This document shows, one piece after another, positions 35,548-44,378 of a stretch of 64,000 nucleotides of DNA (the stretch's first letter is position 1; every line of letters begins with the position of its first letter). The notes below the pieces were generated by a model that did not search any database, was not told the DNA's origin, and saw nothing but the letters and a program-made list of their open reading frames with translations. The DNA is from Blastocatellia bacterium (GTDB lineage Bacteria > Acidobacteriota > Blastocatellia > Chloracidobacteriales > JADJPF01). Location of the stretch: positions 218,506-282,505 of the forward strand of contig JANWYG010000010.1 of assembly GCA_025057015.1 (NCBI GenBank), written 5' to 3'. A program made the position numbers and the translations under genes.

Positions 35548-36744
35548 TCAGGTAATAGAGCTGACATATAGGACGCCGTCGCAGGTCTCCAGTTTTGTTT
35601 TAACTTCTGCTGGAGGCGGCTCAGCGAGCAAGATCTTAGCCGAAGCAGCCTGGCAGCCTTCGAAGATCTGGTTTTGCATTTCCTGTACATTGCAGCCATG
35701 TTCCTTGAGTACAGCAAAGACGGAAGCGAGCACGCCCACGCGATCCTCATGACGAATGACAAAGCCGGTTCTCGTAGAGGGAGGTTTGCGGAGGTTGACG
35801 CAGTTTGGAATCTCATCACCGGTCAAGAAACTTTGAACTATGCGGACGACTTCCTGTCCAGTTTCTGCCTCTGCTTGATCGGTGGATGCGCCTATGTGGT
35901 GTGTGCCATACAAGTTGCTAAAGGTAGCAAGTTCGGTTTTGAATTCGGCTTCGCTCGCAGCTGGTTCGTTGTTGAAGACGTCTAAGCCGGCAAGTATTTT
36001 GCCTGAGCGTAGGGCTTCGGCAAGGGCTGCTTCGTCTACTACTTCGCCTCGCGAGGTGTTGATGAAGATTGCGCCCGGCTTCATTCTTGAGAAGAATTCT
36101 GCGCCTATCATCGAACGAGTCTGCTGAGACAATGCGAGGTGCACCGTAACGACGTCTGCTTTTTCAGCGACAATAAGAGGATCAGAAGCGTACTCTATGC
36201 CGAGCTCTGCTGCGCGTTCTGGTGTAAGCGACCTTGACCAAGCTATGGCTGACATGCCGAATGCTCTACATCTTTCGAGCACGCACAGTCCTATTTGTCC
36301 GAGACCTATGATGCCGAGTTTACGGCCTTTGATGCCGGAAGCCTTGGAATACTTCTTCTTGTTCCATTTGCCCGCTCTGAGATCCTGTACGTTTTCTACT
36401 ATGTGCCTGTCGAGAGCAAGCATCAGGCCAATGGTTAGTTCTGCTACAGCTGCAGAATTCTTACCGGGACAGTTAGTAACGTAAATGCCTCGTGCTGAAG
36501 CAGCTTTTACATCTATAGTGTTCGTACCTGCGCCAGCGCGAATGATCAAACTAAGTGCTCGGGCTGCGGCGATTGTCTCGGCCGTTACTCTTGTACTTCG
36601 AACTACGAGAATATCTATGTCTTTAACTGCTTCGGGCAGCGTTTCGGCACTTAGTTCTGGCCGGTTAATTACTTCCGTACCTGGTAGTTTTTCAAGTGCA
36701 GAGATGCAGCTTGGATGGAGTCTATCGGCAAGTAAGATTTTCAT
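35548..36744 (-). CDS. serA: D-3-phosphoglycerate dehydrogenase
   Basis: 398 residues: D-2-hydroxyacid dehydrogenase domain plus a C-terminal ACT domain. It shows the Rossmann loop LGIIGLGQIGLCVLERC, catalytic Arg in FINTSRGEVVDEAAL, Glu in LDVFNNEPA and His in THHIGAST. The ACT part starts near 325 (GFVIRHEDRVGVLASVFAVL) and usually binds serine for feedback control. It oxidises 3-phosphoglycerate in the first step of serine synthesis. Its ATG overlaps the stop of mazG by 4 bases, making it the last gene of the nnr-tsaE-mazG-serA operon. Confidence 0.93.
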   Translation of the reverse strand: MKILLADRLHPSCISALEKLPGTEVINRPELSAETLPEAVKDIDILVVRSTRVTAETIAAARALSLIIRAGAGTNTIDVKAASARGIYVTNCPGKNSAAVAELTIGLMLALDRHIVENVQDLRAGKWNKKKYSKASGIKGRKLGIIGLGQIGLCVLERCRAFGMSAIAWSRSLTPERAAELGIEYASDPLIVAEKADVVTVHLALSQQTRSMIGAEFFSRMKPGAIFINTSRGEVVDEAALAEALRSGKILAGLDVFNNEPAASEAEFKTELATFSNLYGTHHIGASTDQAEAETGQEVVRIVQSFLTGDEIPNCVNLRKPPSTRTGFVIRHEDRVGVLASVFAVLKEHGCNVQEMQNQIFEGCQAASAKILLAEPPPAEVKTKLETCDGVLYVSSIT

Positions 36745-37523
36745 ACAACCTCCTTTTTCTCGTTTTGCTTGGCCTCATTCCATAGTGCATCCATTTCCTG
36801 TAAGTTACTTTGCTCTGGTCTAAGGCCGCGTTGTGCTAGAGCGTGTTCTATGTAAGAGAATCTATTGCGAAACTTTCGGTTAGCTCGTTTGAGAGCGCTT
36901 TCTGGATCGATACCGAGAAGTCTGGCAACGTTGACGGTGACAAATAGTAGGTCGCCGAGTTCGTCTTCTAGTGCTGTAAGGTTTGTGATTGCGGATTTAA
37001 ACTCAGCTATCTCTTCATCAAGTTTGCTAAGGCAAGCGGTCACGTCTGGCCAGTCGAAGTTCACTCTAGCAGCTCGTTCAGTAAGCTGTAGAGCTTCAAG
37101 CAGTGCTGGCATCGACTTGGAGACGCCGTCGAGCATCGAACCTTTGGTTGTTCGTTCGGCTTTTTTTATCGCTTCCCAGTTGCGCAGTACTTCTTCAGGC
37201 GTGCTTGCAGAATCATTCCCGAAGACGTGAGGATGTCTTCTGACCATTTTGTCATATATTGAAGCAAGCACGTCGTCTATATCAAATCGACTTTCTTCTC
37301 TAGCTATCTCGGCATGAAAGACGACTTGTAAAAGTAGATCACCGAGTTCTTCGGCCAATTTTCTATCATTTTCTTCGTCGATGGCTTCGATGACCTCGTA
37401 GGCTTCTTCTACGAGCATAGGTTTTAGGCTTGCGTGGGTTTGTTTGCGATCCCAAGGGCAGCCATCAGGCCCGCGTAACTTGCGCACTAGTTCCACTAAG
37501 GCTTCAAACTTTGGATGGTCCAT
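36741..37523 (-). CDS. mazG: MazG nucleoside triphosphate pyrophosphohydrolase
   Basis: 260 residues with two MazG helical domains. The first has PDGCPWDRKQTHASLKPMLV, EEAYEVIEAI and the metal-binding EELGDLLLQVVFHAEIA. The second repeats the motif as LEDELGDLLFVTVNVARLLG. It hydrolyses NTPs or damaged dNTPs to NMP and PPi, a house-cleaning role. Its start overlaps the end of tsaE by 20 bases and its stop overlaps serA by 4, so expression is coupled. Confidence 0.93.
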   Translation of the reverse strand: MDHPKFEALVELVRKLRGPDGCPWDRKQTHASLKPMLVEEAYEVIEAIDEENDRKLAEELGDLLLQVVFHAEIAREESRFDIDDVLASIYDKMVRRHPHVFGNDSASTPEEVLRNWEAIKKAERTTKGSMLDGVSKSMPALLEALQLTERAARVNFDWPDVTACLSKLDEEIAEFKSAITNLTALEDELGDLLFVTVNVARLLGIDPESALKRANRKFRNRFSYIEHALAQRGLRPEQSNLQEMDALWNEAKQNEKKEVV

Positions 37524-37938
37524 CTATAGTTACCTTTCGTTGATTGTCTGAAATTATCTCGAGCTTGATTCTATAGTGTTGCGGCAAGGGGTATGAAGCG
37601 AGTCTATCAGGCCACTCTATGACTACTACGGCATTTTCTTCAAATAGCTCATCTAAGCCTAGCAAGCGGACATTATCTTCGGATATTGGTAGTCTGTAAA
37701 GGTCTATGTGTACTAGCCGCAGTCGGCCGTAGTACTCGTTGATTAAGGTGAAGGTAGGGCTGGTGATCTCGCTCGGATCTATGCCTAATCCAGCGGCTAT
37801 GCCTTTTGCGAAGATTGTCTTACCGGCGCCGAGGTTACCTTCAAGCAGTATCAGAGCACGGCCTGTAAGCTGTTCAGCTAGCGAAGATGCTAGGTCGAAG
37901 GTAGCTTCAGGCTGGTCGGTTATAGTTTCGTGTTTCAA
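37504..37938 (-). CDS. tsaE: tRNA threonylcarbamoyladenosine biosynthesis protein TsaE
   Basis: 144 residues, the standard TsaE size. The Walker A motif is in EGNLGAGKTIFAKGIAAGLG, followed by the family sequence SPTFTLINEYYGRLRLVHID and VVVIEWPDRL. TsaE is the ATPase that resets the TsaB-TsaD complex during t6A37 synthesis on tRNA. It overlaps nnr by 32 bases, a pairing (nnr-tsaE) common in bacteria. Confidence 0.94.
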   Translation of the reverse strand: MKHETITDQPEATFDLASSLAEQLTGRALILLEGNLGAGKTIFAKGIAAGLGIDPSEITSPTFTLINEYYGRLRLVHIDLYRLPISEDNVRLLGLDELFEENAVVVIEWPDRLASYPLPQHYRIKLEIISDNQRKVTIDGPSKV

Positions 37939-39517
37939 GCTCTCCTCCGACTTCTAGTATGGCTGCTGGTAGCGCTGCTAGGACATCTGACGCGATCATC
38001 GAACGCTGACCGAGCTGTCGAGCTGCTATATCACCTGCTAGCCCGTGCAGATAGATTGCCGATAGCGTAGCTTCTAGTACATCCTTAGGATATTGGGCTA
38101 TCATACCTGCCACTATGCCGGTAAGTACGTCTCCTGTACCTGCTGTGGCCAGGCCGGCATTACCGGTTGAGTTGACATAAACCTGCCCATTGGGATCAGC
38201 AAGCAACGTCTTCTCACCTTTGAGGGCTACGAAAATTCCTCGCGATATAGCAAGTTCTCTTATTTGCTCCGTGCGGGTGTGCAGGTCGGGCGCTAGAGTT
38301 TTCCCAGCGCAGGCAGCAAGTAACCGAGTCATTTCGCCGGGATGGGGTGTAATTATTACCGGTCGCAGGGAGCTCCCTTTTAGGGCTTCTGGCCACAGGG
38401 TGATACAGTTAAGTGCGTCAGCGTCAAGTACAAGCGGTAGCTTGGCTTGTAGCAGCAATTCCTTGACTAGTTCGCGGGTTTCGGCGTGCGTACCTAGGCC
38501 AGGACCACAAGCTATTACCGATTTCTTGTTGGAAGCTTCAAGTAGCTGCTTTAGGGCATTTATCGAGATCGTACCTTCATCGGTTTGTGCTACTGGTTCA
38601 GTCATGATTTCCAAGCCTGCTTGTGCTAGATACTGTGCTGAGTCTGCAGGAGTAAAGACTGTTACTAGTCCAGTACCGGCGCGAAGTGCTGCTAAGGCAG
38701 CAAGTCCTGCGGCACCAGACTTGCCGCGGCTACCGGCGATCACCATTACATGACCGACTTCGTTTTTGTAAGAGCCCGCACGTCTTCTGCTCTTAGTTAG
38801 AAAGTCGGCTATGTGCTGTCTATCTACTAGGTTTAGAAAAGCACCAGATTCAGCTATCAGAGGGTCTGGTGAGCCTATAGGTACGATTTGTAGCTCACCG
38901 TTTAGGTAGGAAGCAGGCGGCAGCAGGTTGGCTATTTTAGGTGCACTCATAGCGATGGTGAGAGTTGCTCGGACGGTTGTGCCTATGATTTCTGAGGAAT
39001 TTGCTGCTAAGCCTGAAGGAATGTCTACGCTGACTATTGGTATTGTTGAAGTATTTAGTGCTTCGACTAGTTGTCTGTATATCCCCTCGAGCGGTCTAGC
39101 GGCGCCTGTACCGAACAGGGCGTCGATGTATACGTCGCAGGGTTCTGAAATTACCGGCTGTAGTTCATCAAACGAGCTTACTTGATGGAAGGCTATAGTA
39201 GATTCAGTCTTGGCTAGCTTTTGTATTATCTCGAAGTTAACCCTTGCATCGCCCCGAGTATCTTCTACTTTGCCAATCAGATATAGCGCTACGTGTCGAT
39301 GACGTAGCCAAAGGTGGCGAGCGATTACTGCTCCATCGCCGCCATTGTTACCCTTTGCGCAGAAGATCTTGAAGCGTCGAGCTTGTGGAAAACGCTCTTC
39401 TATTATTTTTGCTGCACTGCTGCCAGCAGTTTCCATAAGCAGCAGGCCTGGTATACCGTAGCGATCGGTTGTGAGCCTATCTACCCATTGCATTTGTTCA
39501 GATGTAAGTATCTTCAT
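37907..39517 (-). CDS. nnr: Bifunctional NAD(P)H-hydrate repair enzyme (epimerase + dehydratase)
   Basis: 536 residues from ATG 39517; the frame extends to 39634 but those 39 residues have no family match. The N-terminal epimerase (NAXE) domain has MKILTSEQMQWVDRLTT and FCAKGNNGGDGAVIARHLW. The C-terminal dehydratase (NAXD) domain has MVIAGSRGKSGAAGLAALAA, KSVIACGPGLG, and the nucleotide loop NAGLATAGTGDVLTGIVAGM. It repairs hydrated NAD(P)H. TATATT lies exactly 7 nt before the ATG with no Shine-Dalgarno, pointing to a leaderless transcript for the nnr-tsaE-mazG-serA operon. Confidence 0.93.
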   Translation of the reverse strand: MKILTSEQMQWVDRLTTDRYGIPGLLLMETAGSSAAKIIEERFPQARRFKIFCAKGNNGGDGAVIARHLWLRHRHVALYLIGKVEDTRGDARVNFEIIQKLAKTESTIAFHQVSSFDELQPVISEPCDVYIDALFGTGAARPLEGIYRQLVEALNTSTIPIVSVDIPSGLAANSSEIIGTTVRATLTIAMSAPKIANLLPPASYLNGELQIVPIGSPDPLIAESGAFLNLVDRQHIADFLTKSRRRAGSYKNEVGHVMVIAGSRGKSGAAGLAALAALRAGTGLVTVFTPADSAQYLAQAGLEIMTEPVAQTDEGTISINALKQLLEASNKKSVIACGPGLGTHAETRELVKELLLQAKLPLVLDADALNCITLWPEALKGSSLRPVIITPHPGEMTRLLAACAGKTLAPDLHTRTEQIRELAISRGIFVALKGEKTLLADPNGQVYVNSTGNAGLATAGTGDVLTGIVAGMIAQYPKDVLEATLSAIYLHGLAGDIAARQLGQRSMIASDVLAALPAAILEVGGELETRNYNRPA

Positions 39518-39524
39518 AGCGATA

Positions 39525-39530
39525 AATATA
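39525..39530 (-). promoter_or_regulatory. -10 element of the nnr operon (leaderless type)
   Basis: Minus-strand TATATT ends 7 nt before the ATG at 39517. The same spacing occurs before PBP1A and the 27419 gene. Confidence 0.45.
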
Positions 39531-39627
39531 TTCAGCTGAGAGCTGATGTAAAAGCGGTTTCGGTCTTGAGTCAGTTTTAGTGTTGTTGTTAAATATCTTA
39601 CAAATTCGCTTTTAGGGTCAAAGAGAC

Positions 39628-41169
39628 GTGACATCTCCGCTGGTTAAGATATCTGATCAAAGTTGGTCACTTAGTTGCCTCTGTTGTAATTGTGCTCAGG
39701 AGGTCCGCGATACTTTTAAGATGATAGTCGGGCCGACGTTTGTCGAGTACAACCATAGATTTACCTGTCCATACTGTCAGGCATATAACCAAATTCTGCT
39801 GCCTCGGGAGATGTTTCTACAGGCGCCTGATATGTCTGCTGTAGTACCAAGGACGCCGCGGCAGCAGCCATCTGCGTTTGATGAACCTGAAGAAGAGCTG
39901 AAAGAAGAGGAGCTGCCGCCTGTAGAGGAAGCTCAACAGCCGCAGGTAAAGGTAGAGAAGCCAGCTGATGCTGCTACTTCGAAAGCAGGTGCTGGCGTGA
40001 AGGTAGAAGATGCTAAGGTGAAACGAACACCATCTTTTGAAGCTGACTCGTCTTCTGCTTCACTGAAGTCTCCTGTAAGTAAGAAGAAGCCTCCTGCGAG
40101 TAAAAAGAGCGCTTTTGACGAGCCAGATGATGACGTCATTGATGCAGAAGATCTAGATGAAGCATCATCGTCGGCTGCTTCTGGTAAGTCTGTTGCCGGA
40201 ACTACTGCTAAGAAGGCTAAGTTACCTTCGAAGGAGCTGGGCGAAGAGGTAACACCTTCCAAGGCGGCTGTTGCTACGATAAAGATAGCTGGCAAGGAAT
40301 TGCCCAGGACTCATGTAATTGCAGGAGGCGGGTTAGCTTTAGTAGTGGTAGCTGGCCTTATTGTGATGTTGAGTGGAGGGAGTGCTCCTCCTGTACAGAC
40401 AACTCAGAAGCTGCCACAGGCACCGCAGCAAGCTCCAGTGCGACCACAGCAAGCTTCACCCATAACGGCGGCACAGCCGAAGCAGCAAGTTGTGCCGCCG
40501 CCTGTTGTTGTAGAGGCTAAGATGATCGAGATTCCAGCTGGGGAGTATATGATAGGGCGTAATGACGGCAGTGAATATGAAAAGCCGGCGCATAAAGTTA
40601 CGCTGAAGGCATTTGCTATAGATATCCGCGAGGTGACCAAGCAGGAGTACGCTAAGTTCGTAGAGGCCACCGGTAGGAAACCTCCTGAGGATTGGGAAAA
40701 GGGTAAATACCCTGGTCGAGGAGATGAGCCGGTTACTGGGGTCGATTGGAATGATGCGATGGAGTACGCAAAGTGGGCAGGCAAGCGGCTACCTACAGAA
40801 CAGGAATGGGAAGTGGCTGCTTCTGGCAAAGAGCATTTTATCTATCCTTGGGGAAACGAGTGGAAGGACGGCAAGGCAAATACTAGGGAGATGGGGCTTT
40901 CCGGACCTCAGCCGGCTGGCAAGTTGGATAACATAAGTCCTTTTGGGCTGTATGACACGGTGGGTAATGTCTGGGAGTGGACGGCAAGTGAGCCTACGCC
41001 TTATCCGGGAGCTCGTACTAAGGTAGCTGATGCGAGTAAGTATAGGGTGGTCAGAGGGGGAGCCTGGAACGAAAGCGCAAAGACTGCTACTACAATGGGG
41101 CGTAACTGGGTAGAGAAGGAGGTAAAGTCACCGGCGCTTGGCTTCAGGTGTGCTAAGGACCTACCCTAA
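39628..41169 (+). CDS. Membrane-anchored FGE-sulfatase (SUMF1-like) domain protein with zinc ribbon
   Basis: 513 residues from GTG 39628. An N-terminal Cys ribbon (LCCNCAQ ... FTCPYCQAYN) is followed by ~140 residues of low-complexity acidic/Lys/Ser sequence, one membrane helix (IAGGGLALVVVAGLIVMLSG, ~230-250) and a Gln/Pro linker. The last ~225 residues form an FGE-sulfatase domain (MIEIPAGEYMIGRND, KRLPTEQEWEVAA, GNVWEWTAS, VVRGGAWNES, LGFRCAKD). This C-type-lectin-like fold includes formylglycine-generating enzymes but more often serves as a binding module. The two Cys of true FGE enzymes are not evident, so a binding role is likelier. The N-terminus is probably cytosolic and the FGE domain periplasmic. 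Confidence 0.82.
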   Translation: MTSPLVKISDQSWSLSCLCCNCAQEVRDTFKMIVGPTFVEYNHRFTCPYCQAYNQILLPREMFLQAPDMSAVVPRTPRQQPSAFDEPEEELKEEELPPVEEAQQPQVKVEKPADAATSKAGAGVKVEDAKVKRTPSFEADSSSASLKSPVSKKKPPASKKSAFDEPDDDVIDAEDLDEASSSAASGKSVAGTTAKKAKLPSKELGEEVTPSKAAVATIKIAGKELPRTHVIAGGGLALVVVAGLIVMLSGGSAPPVQTTQKLPQAPQQAPVRPQQASPITAAQPKQQVVPPPVVVEAKMIEIPAGEYMIGRNDGSEYEKPAHKVTLKAFAIDIREVTKQEYAKFVEATGRKPPEDWEKGKYPGRGDEPVTGVDWNDAMEYAKWAGKRLPTEQEWEVAASGKEHFIYPWGNEWKDGKANTREMGLSGPQPAGKLDNISPFGLYDTVGNVWEWTASEPTPYPGARTKVADASKYRVVRGGAWNESAKTATTMGRNWVEKEVKSPALGFRCAKDLP

Positions 41170-42371
41170 GGACCCAGTAGATGTACTTGTGTGATCGGGC
41201 CAAAGCATTGCCTGCAGCTGTAAAGTAGCCTCTCACGGTTGAGCGAGAGCTGCTCTAGTGCTTGTCTGTCTGCCATCTTTATGGTCACTTCTCGGTCGAT
41301 AGCTATCACTTTTGATGCTTGGTTGAGTGCTATGGCAAGATCAGGTTCTAATTGCTCTAGTGTTTGAAGAAGTAGTTGTTTAGCGTGTACTCGCCTATAT
41401 TCTTCAGTCCCTGCTAGCCTTTTAGCTATGAGGGAAGTGAGTTCTTGCTGGGAGAGGCGCTCGTCATAAAGTGGCATCCAGCGCAGATAATCTTCAGCTG
41501 CTGCGGCGCGTAGCAGACAATCTAAGCAAGCTTGTTCTACGGCTTGTCGGTAGGTATTGCTTTCAAGAGACCTTCTTGCAGTTGCTACGGTGAGCGTTCT
41601 GCCTTCGATTAGTTCCTTGAGCAGATTACTAAAAGGTTTTCCAGTGAGAGTGACGCCGAAGACGTCTGATGCGAGAGTCTTGAGCGTATAGAAGTTGATA
41701 GGCTCATTGCTGTAGTGCTGGTCTAGCTCACGCTGTAACCTATTACTTTCATTCTTGAGCCGCTGAAAGGCTCGGTCTATAAGTCCTAGTAAGTCAGCTG
41801 CTGAGTCAAAATATCCTCGGATACGGTCAGGAATATTGTTTTTATATCCTACGGAATGCTCCAGTGCTGCCCAAGCTTCTTGCATTAGTGTACGTACCTG
41901 TAGCTCGAACTTTATTGAGCAAGCAGGATTGGCTGAGCCGACTGCCTTAGGGCTGAGCCTGGCCACGTAATGTATTGCGCCGTAGCCTGAAGCTTTGCGT
42001 TCTGCTCGAAGCCCTGCATTTTCAGCCCACTGCATACCTTCCCAGATATAAGCCTTGGGTGTTGCGCATAGCTGCAGCGTCTCGCAAGAAGCTATATACT
42101 CGTGTATCCGTTCGAGATCTTCTTGGAACATACAGACTATACGTGCACCGACTATGTCTTCTATGTTTTGGAGCGAGGTTGTTTCTAGCGGAAGACCTTT
42201 ACGGTGAAGCTTTGCTTTGATACTTTCAAGGCTTTTTATGCGGCTGCTTACGCGGTAGATATTTGCGCCGCTGTAGTGTTGTAGTTCAGGAGCTTCGAGT
42301 TCGTTTATCAGGCTAGTCTGTACCGCTTTGTAAAGTGGCAGCATTTGCGTGTAGTACTTTTCTATGGACAT
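41166..42371 (-). CDS. RelA/SpoT-type (p)ppGpp synthetase domain protein
   Basis: 401 residues. The synthetase domain occupies the N-terminal ~210 residues. It has SSRIKSLESIKAKLHRK, the Asp-containing IEDIVGARIVCMFQEDL, the G-loop Tyr in ASGYGAIHYVARL, and FELQVRTLMQEAWAALEH with the catalytic Glu, all expected of active alarmone synthetases. There is no HD hydrolase, TGS or ACT domain. The C-terminal ~190 residues are helical with no family I recognise. It is longer than typical small alarmone synthetases (about 200-260). It could make (p)ppGpp under specific stress or be a toxin-type synthetase. Its 3' end overlaps the convergent 39628 gene by 4 bases. Confidence 0.83.
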   Translation of the reverse strand: MSIEKYYTQMLPLYKAVQTSLINELEAPELQHYSGANIYRVSSRIKSLESIKAKLHRKGLPLETTSLQNIEDIVGARIVCMFQEDLERIHEYIASCETLQLCATPKAYIWEGMQWAENAGLRAERKASGYGAIHYVARLSPKAVGSANPACSIKFELQVRTLMQEAWAALEHSVGYKNNIPDRIRGYFDSAADLLGLIDRAFQRLKNESNRLQRELDQHYSNEPINFYTLKTLASDVFGVTLTGKPFSNLLKELIEGRTLTVATARRSLESNTYRQAVEQACLDCLLRAAAAEDYLRWMPLYDERLSQQELTSLIAKRLAGTEEYRRVHAKQLLLQTLEQLEPDLAIALNQASKVIAIDREVTIKMADRQALEQLSLNRERLLYSCRQCFGPITQVHLLGP

Positions 42372-42424
42372 AACCTTTGTTACCCTAGGATTTGGTCATC
42401 CGACGTGCTAGGTCTTCGGTACTG

Positions 42425-43324
42425 ATGAAAGTATACTACACAGATCGGTTTGAGATAGAACTGCCGGTGGGTCATCGTTTTCCTATGCAGAAATATAGGC
42501 TCGTGCGGGAGGGATTGCTTCGAGAAGGTGTACTTGTCGAACATGAGCTTGCCGAGCCGTCATTAGCTACTCGTGATGTGTTGTTGCTTGCGCATACCGA
42601 CCGGTATGTAGATGCTGTATTGAATGGAACTCTTACGCCGGCTGAAGTACGTCGTATAGGGTTCCCTTGGAGTGAAGCTCTCGTGCGGCGATCGCTTGCT
42701 TCTGTAGGCGGTTGCCTTAGTGCTGCTTGGCAGGCATTGCTGGAGGGAGCTTCAGGTTGTCTTGCCGGCGGGACACATCATGCGTTTGCCGATGCTGGGG
42801 AAGGGTATTGCGTTTTTAATGACATAGCTGTGGCTACTTTGCAACTACTACAGGCTGCTACGGTAAAGCGGGTTGCGATAATAGACCTCGATGTACATCA
42901 GGGAAACGGTAATTCGTCGATCCTTGGAGGCCGTCAGGAGGTTTTCATTTTCAGCATGCATGCTGAGAAGAATTATCCGTTTCGCAAAGTACCGTCAACT
43001 CTAGATATTAGTCTACCGGACAACACAGAGGACGAGCACTATCTTGAACTATTAGCTGAAGCATTGCCGAGAGTATTTGCTTTTGGGCCTGATATAGTCT
43101 TTTATCAAGCAGGAGTGGATATTCTGAAGGAAGATCTGCTCGGCAGGTTGTCAATTTCGTTAAATGCGGTCGCAGAGCGCGATCGGATGGTGTTTTCGGC
43201 TTGTTATGAACATGGCGTGCCTGTAGCAGTAACGCTAGGTGGCGGCTATTGTAATCCGATAGCTCCTACTATTGCTGCGCATGTAGGTACGTACCGTATG
43301 CTTAAGCATGTATGGAAGTTATAG
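42425..43324 (+). CDS. Histone deacetylase/AcuC-family hydrolase
   Basis: 299 residues from ATG 42425 (the frame runs 11 codons further up without a better start). It shows the zinc-amidohydrolase landmarks: HTDRYVDAVLNG, the His pair in GGTHHAFADAGEGYCVFNDI, the metal ligands in IIDLDVHQGNGNS, Asp in YQAGVDILKEDLLG, and TLGGGY at the end. Bacterial members deacetylate proteins (for example acetyl-CoA synthetase), polyamines or small amides. It is the first gene of a plus-strand group with an enoyl reductase and the PduS/PduT-like pair. Confidence 0.9.
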   Translation: MKVYYTDRFEIELPVGHRFPMQKYRLVREGLLREGVLVEHELAEPSLATRDVLLLAHTDRYVDAVLNGTLTPAEVRRIGFPWSEALVRRSLASVGGCLSAAWQALLEGASGCLAGGTHHAFADAGEGYCVFNDIAVATLQLLQAATVKRVAIIDLDVHQGNGNSSILGGRQEVFIFSMHAEKNYPFRKVPSTLDISLPDNTEDEHYLELLAEALPRVFAFGPDIVFYQAGVDILKEDLLGRLSISLNAVAERDRMVFSACYEHGVPVAVTLGGGYCNPIAPTIAAHVGTYRMLKHVWKL

Positions 43325-43332
43325 GAGCAAAG

Positions 43333-44310
43333 ATGCTTAGCGTCAAATTTGATCGTTTCGGTGATCCTCTCGATGTACTGCGCCTGGAAGAAGTACCTAT
43401 GCCTGAGCCTAAGGCAGGCGAAGTGTTGATCAGGCTGCTAGCGCGACCTATCAATCCGTCAGACCTGATGACGATTCTTGGTTTGTATGGTCGGTTACCT
43501 CAGTTACCTGCAACGCCTGGTTATGAAGCAGTAGGTGAGATAGCTGCTTTGGGTGAAGGTGTTGTGGGTTTTAGTGTTGGTCAGCGCGTCATACCCCTTG
43601 GCATAGCGGGTACTTGGCAAGAGTATACTGTAGCACCGGTAGATAGGCTCATCAGCGTACCTGAGCAAATGAGCGATGCTACGGCGGCACAATTCGTAGT
43701 TAATCCGCTAACTGCATGGGTAATGGTCGTAGAGGAACTCGGTTTACGACCAGGCGACTGGCTTTTGCAGACAGCGGCTGCTTCGGCTTTAGGTAAGATA
43801 GTCGTGCAGCTTGGCAAACTAAGAGGTTTTAAGACTGTGAATGTTGTAAGGCGACCTGAGCAAGTCGAACAGTTAAAGGTGCTCGGTGCCGACGTGGTAA
43901 TTTGTAGTCCTAACGGCATTTTTGCTAATGAGGTGCGACGTCTGGTTGCTGCCGAAGGTGTCTGTTATGCTATTGACGCTGTGGGTGGAGAAGTAGGAGC
44001 TGAGGTGGTACGGTCACTTGCTTCACACGCTACGATGCTGATCTACGGTGCTTTAGCGCTGGCTCCGATACCTCTTGACGTAGGGACTATGATCTTCAAA
44101 TCAATCACTATACGTGGCTTTTGGTTAGCTGATTGGTTTGAAAGAGTATCGTTGGAACGTCGCATCGAAGTGATGGCAGGGGTACTTGATTTGATGGCTT
44201 GTGGGCAAATAGTTGCGCCAGTAGAGGCTGAGTATCCGCTTAGCGAAGTCATTTCTGCTGTACGGCATGCTACTTCGTCTGGTCGTAGCGGGAAAATATT
44301 GCTCAGATAG
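43333..44310 (+). CDS. Zinc-independent medium-chain reductase (enoyl-thioester reductase-like)
   Basis: 325 residues from ATG 43333 with TAGGAG 6 nt upstream. The catalytic-domain stretch INPSDLMTILGLYGRLPQLP is typical of the 2-enoyl thioester reductase branch of MDR enzymes, where a Tyr replaces zinc ligands. It also has GYEAVGEIAALGEGV, VNPLTAWVMV and the nucleotide loop LLQTAAASALGKIVVQLGKL. It likely reduces an activated double bond with NADPH. It starts 8 nt after the deacetylase-like gene, so the two are co-transcribed. Confidence 0.87.
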   Translation: MLSVKFDRFGDPLDVLRLEEVPMPEPKAGEVLIRLLARPINPSDLMTILGLYGRLPQLPATPGYEAVGEIAALGEGVVGFSVGQRVIPLGIAGTWQEYTVAPVDRLISVPEQMSDATAAQFVVNPLTAWVMVVEELGLRPGDWLLQTAAASALGKIVVQLGKLRGFKTVNVVRRPEQVEQLKVLGADVVICSPNGIFANEVRRLVAAEGVCYAIDAVGGEVGAEVVRSLASHATMLIYGALALAPIPLDVGTMIFKSITIRGFWLADWFERVSLERRIEVMAGVLDLMACGQIVAPVEAEYPLSEVISAVRHATSSGRSGKILLR

Positions 44311-44378
44311 GTCGTCGGCAGAAATTTGGAATTTCTGGATACTACTTCAATGAAGACAATGGTTTGACGGATGAGTAT

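Noticed and set aside
35411-35752. 113-codon plus-strand frame after the TerB-like gene
   Set aside because: It runs through a perfect rho-independent terminator and then antisense to the serA 3' end; the sequence looks like non-coding plus reversed coding.
39628-41169. True formylglycine-generating enzyme
   Set aside because: The active-site Cys pair is not evident and no sulfatase gene is in the window; annotated as a domain-level match only.
44350-44367. Five-codon leader peptide MKTMV before the pduS-like gene
   Set aside because: No ribosome-binding site or attenuator hairpin is visible; such short frames arise by chance.
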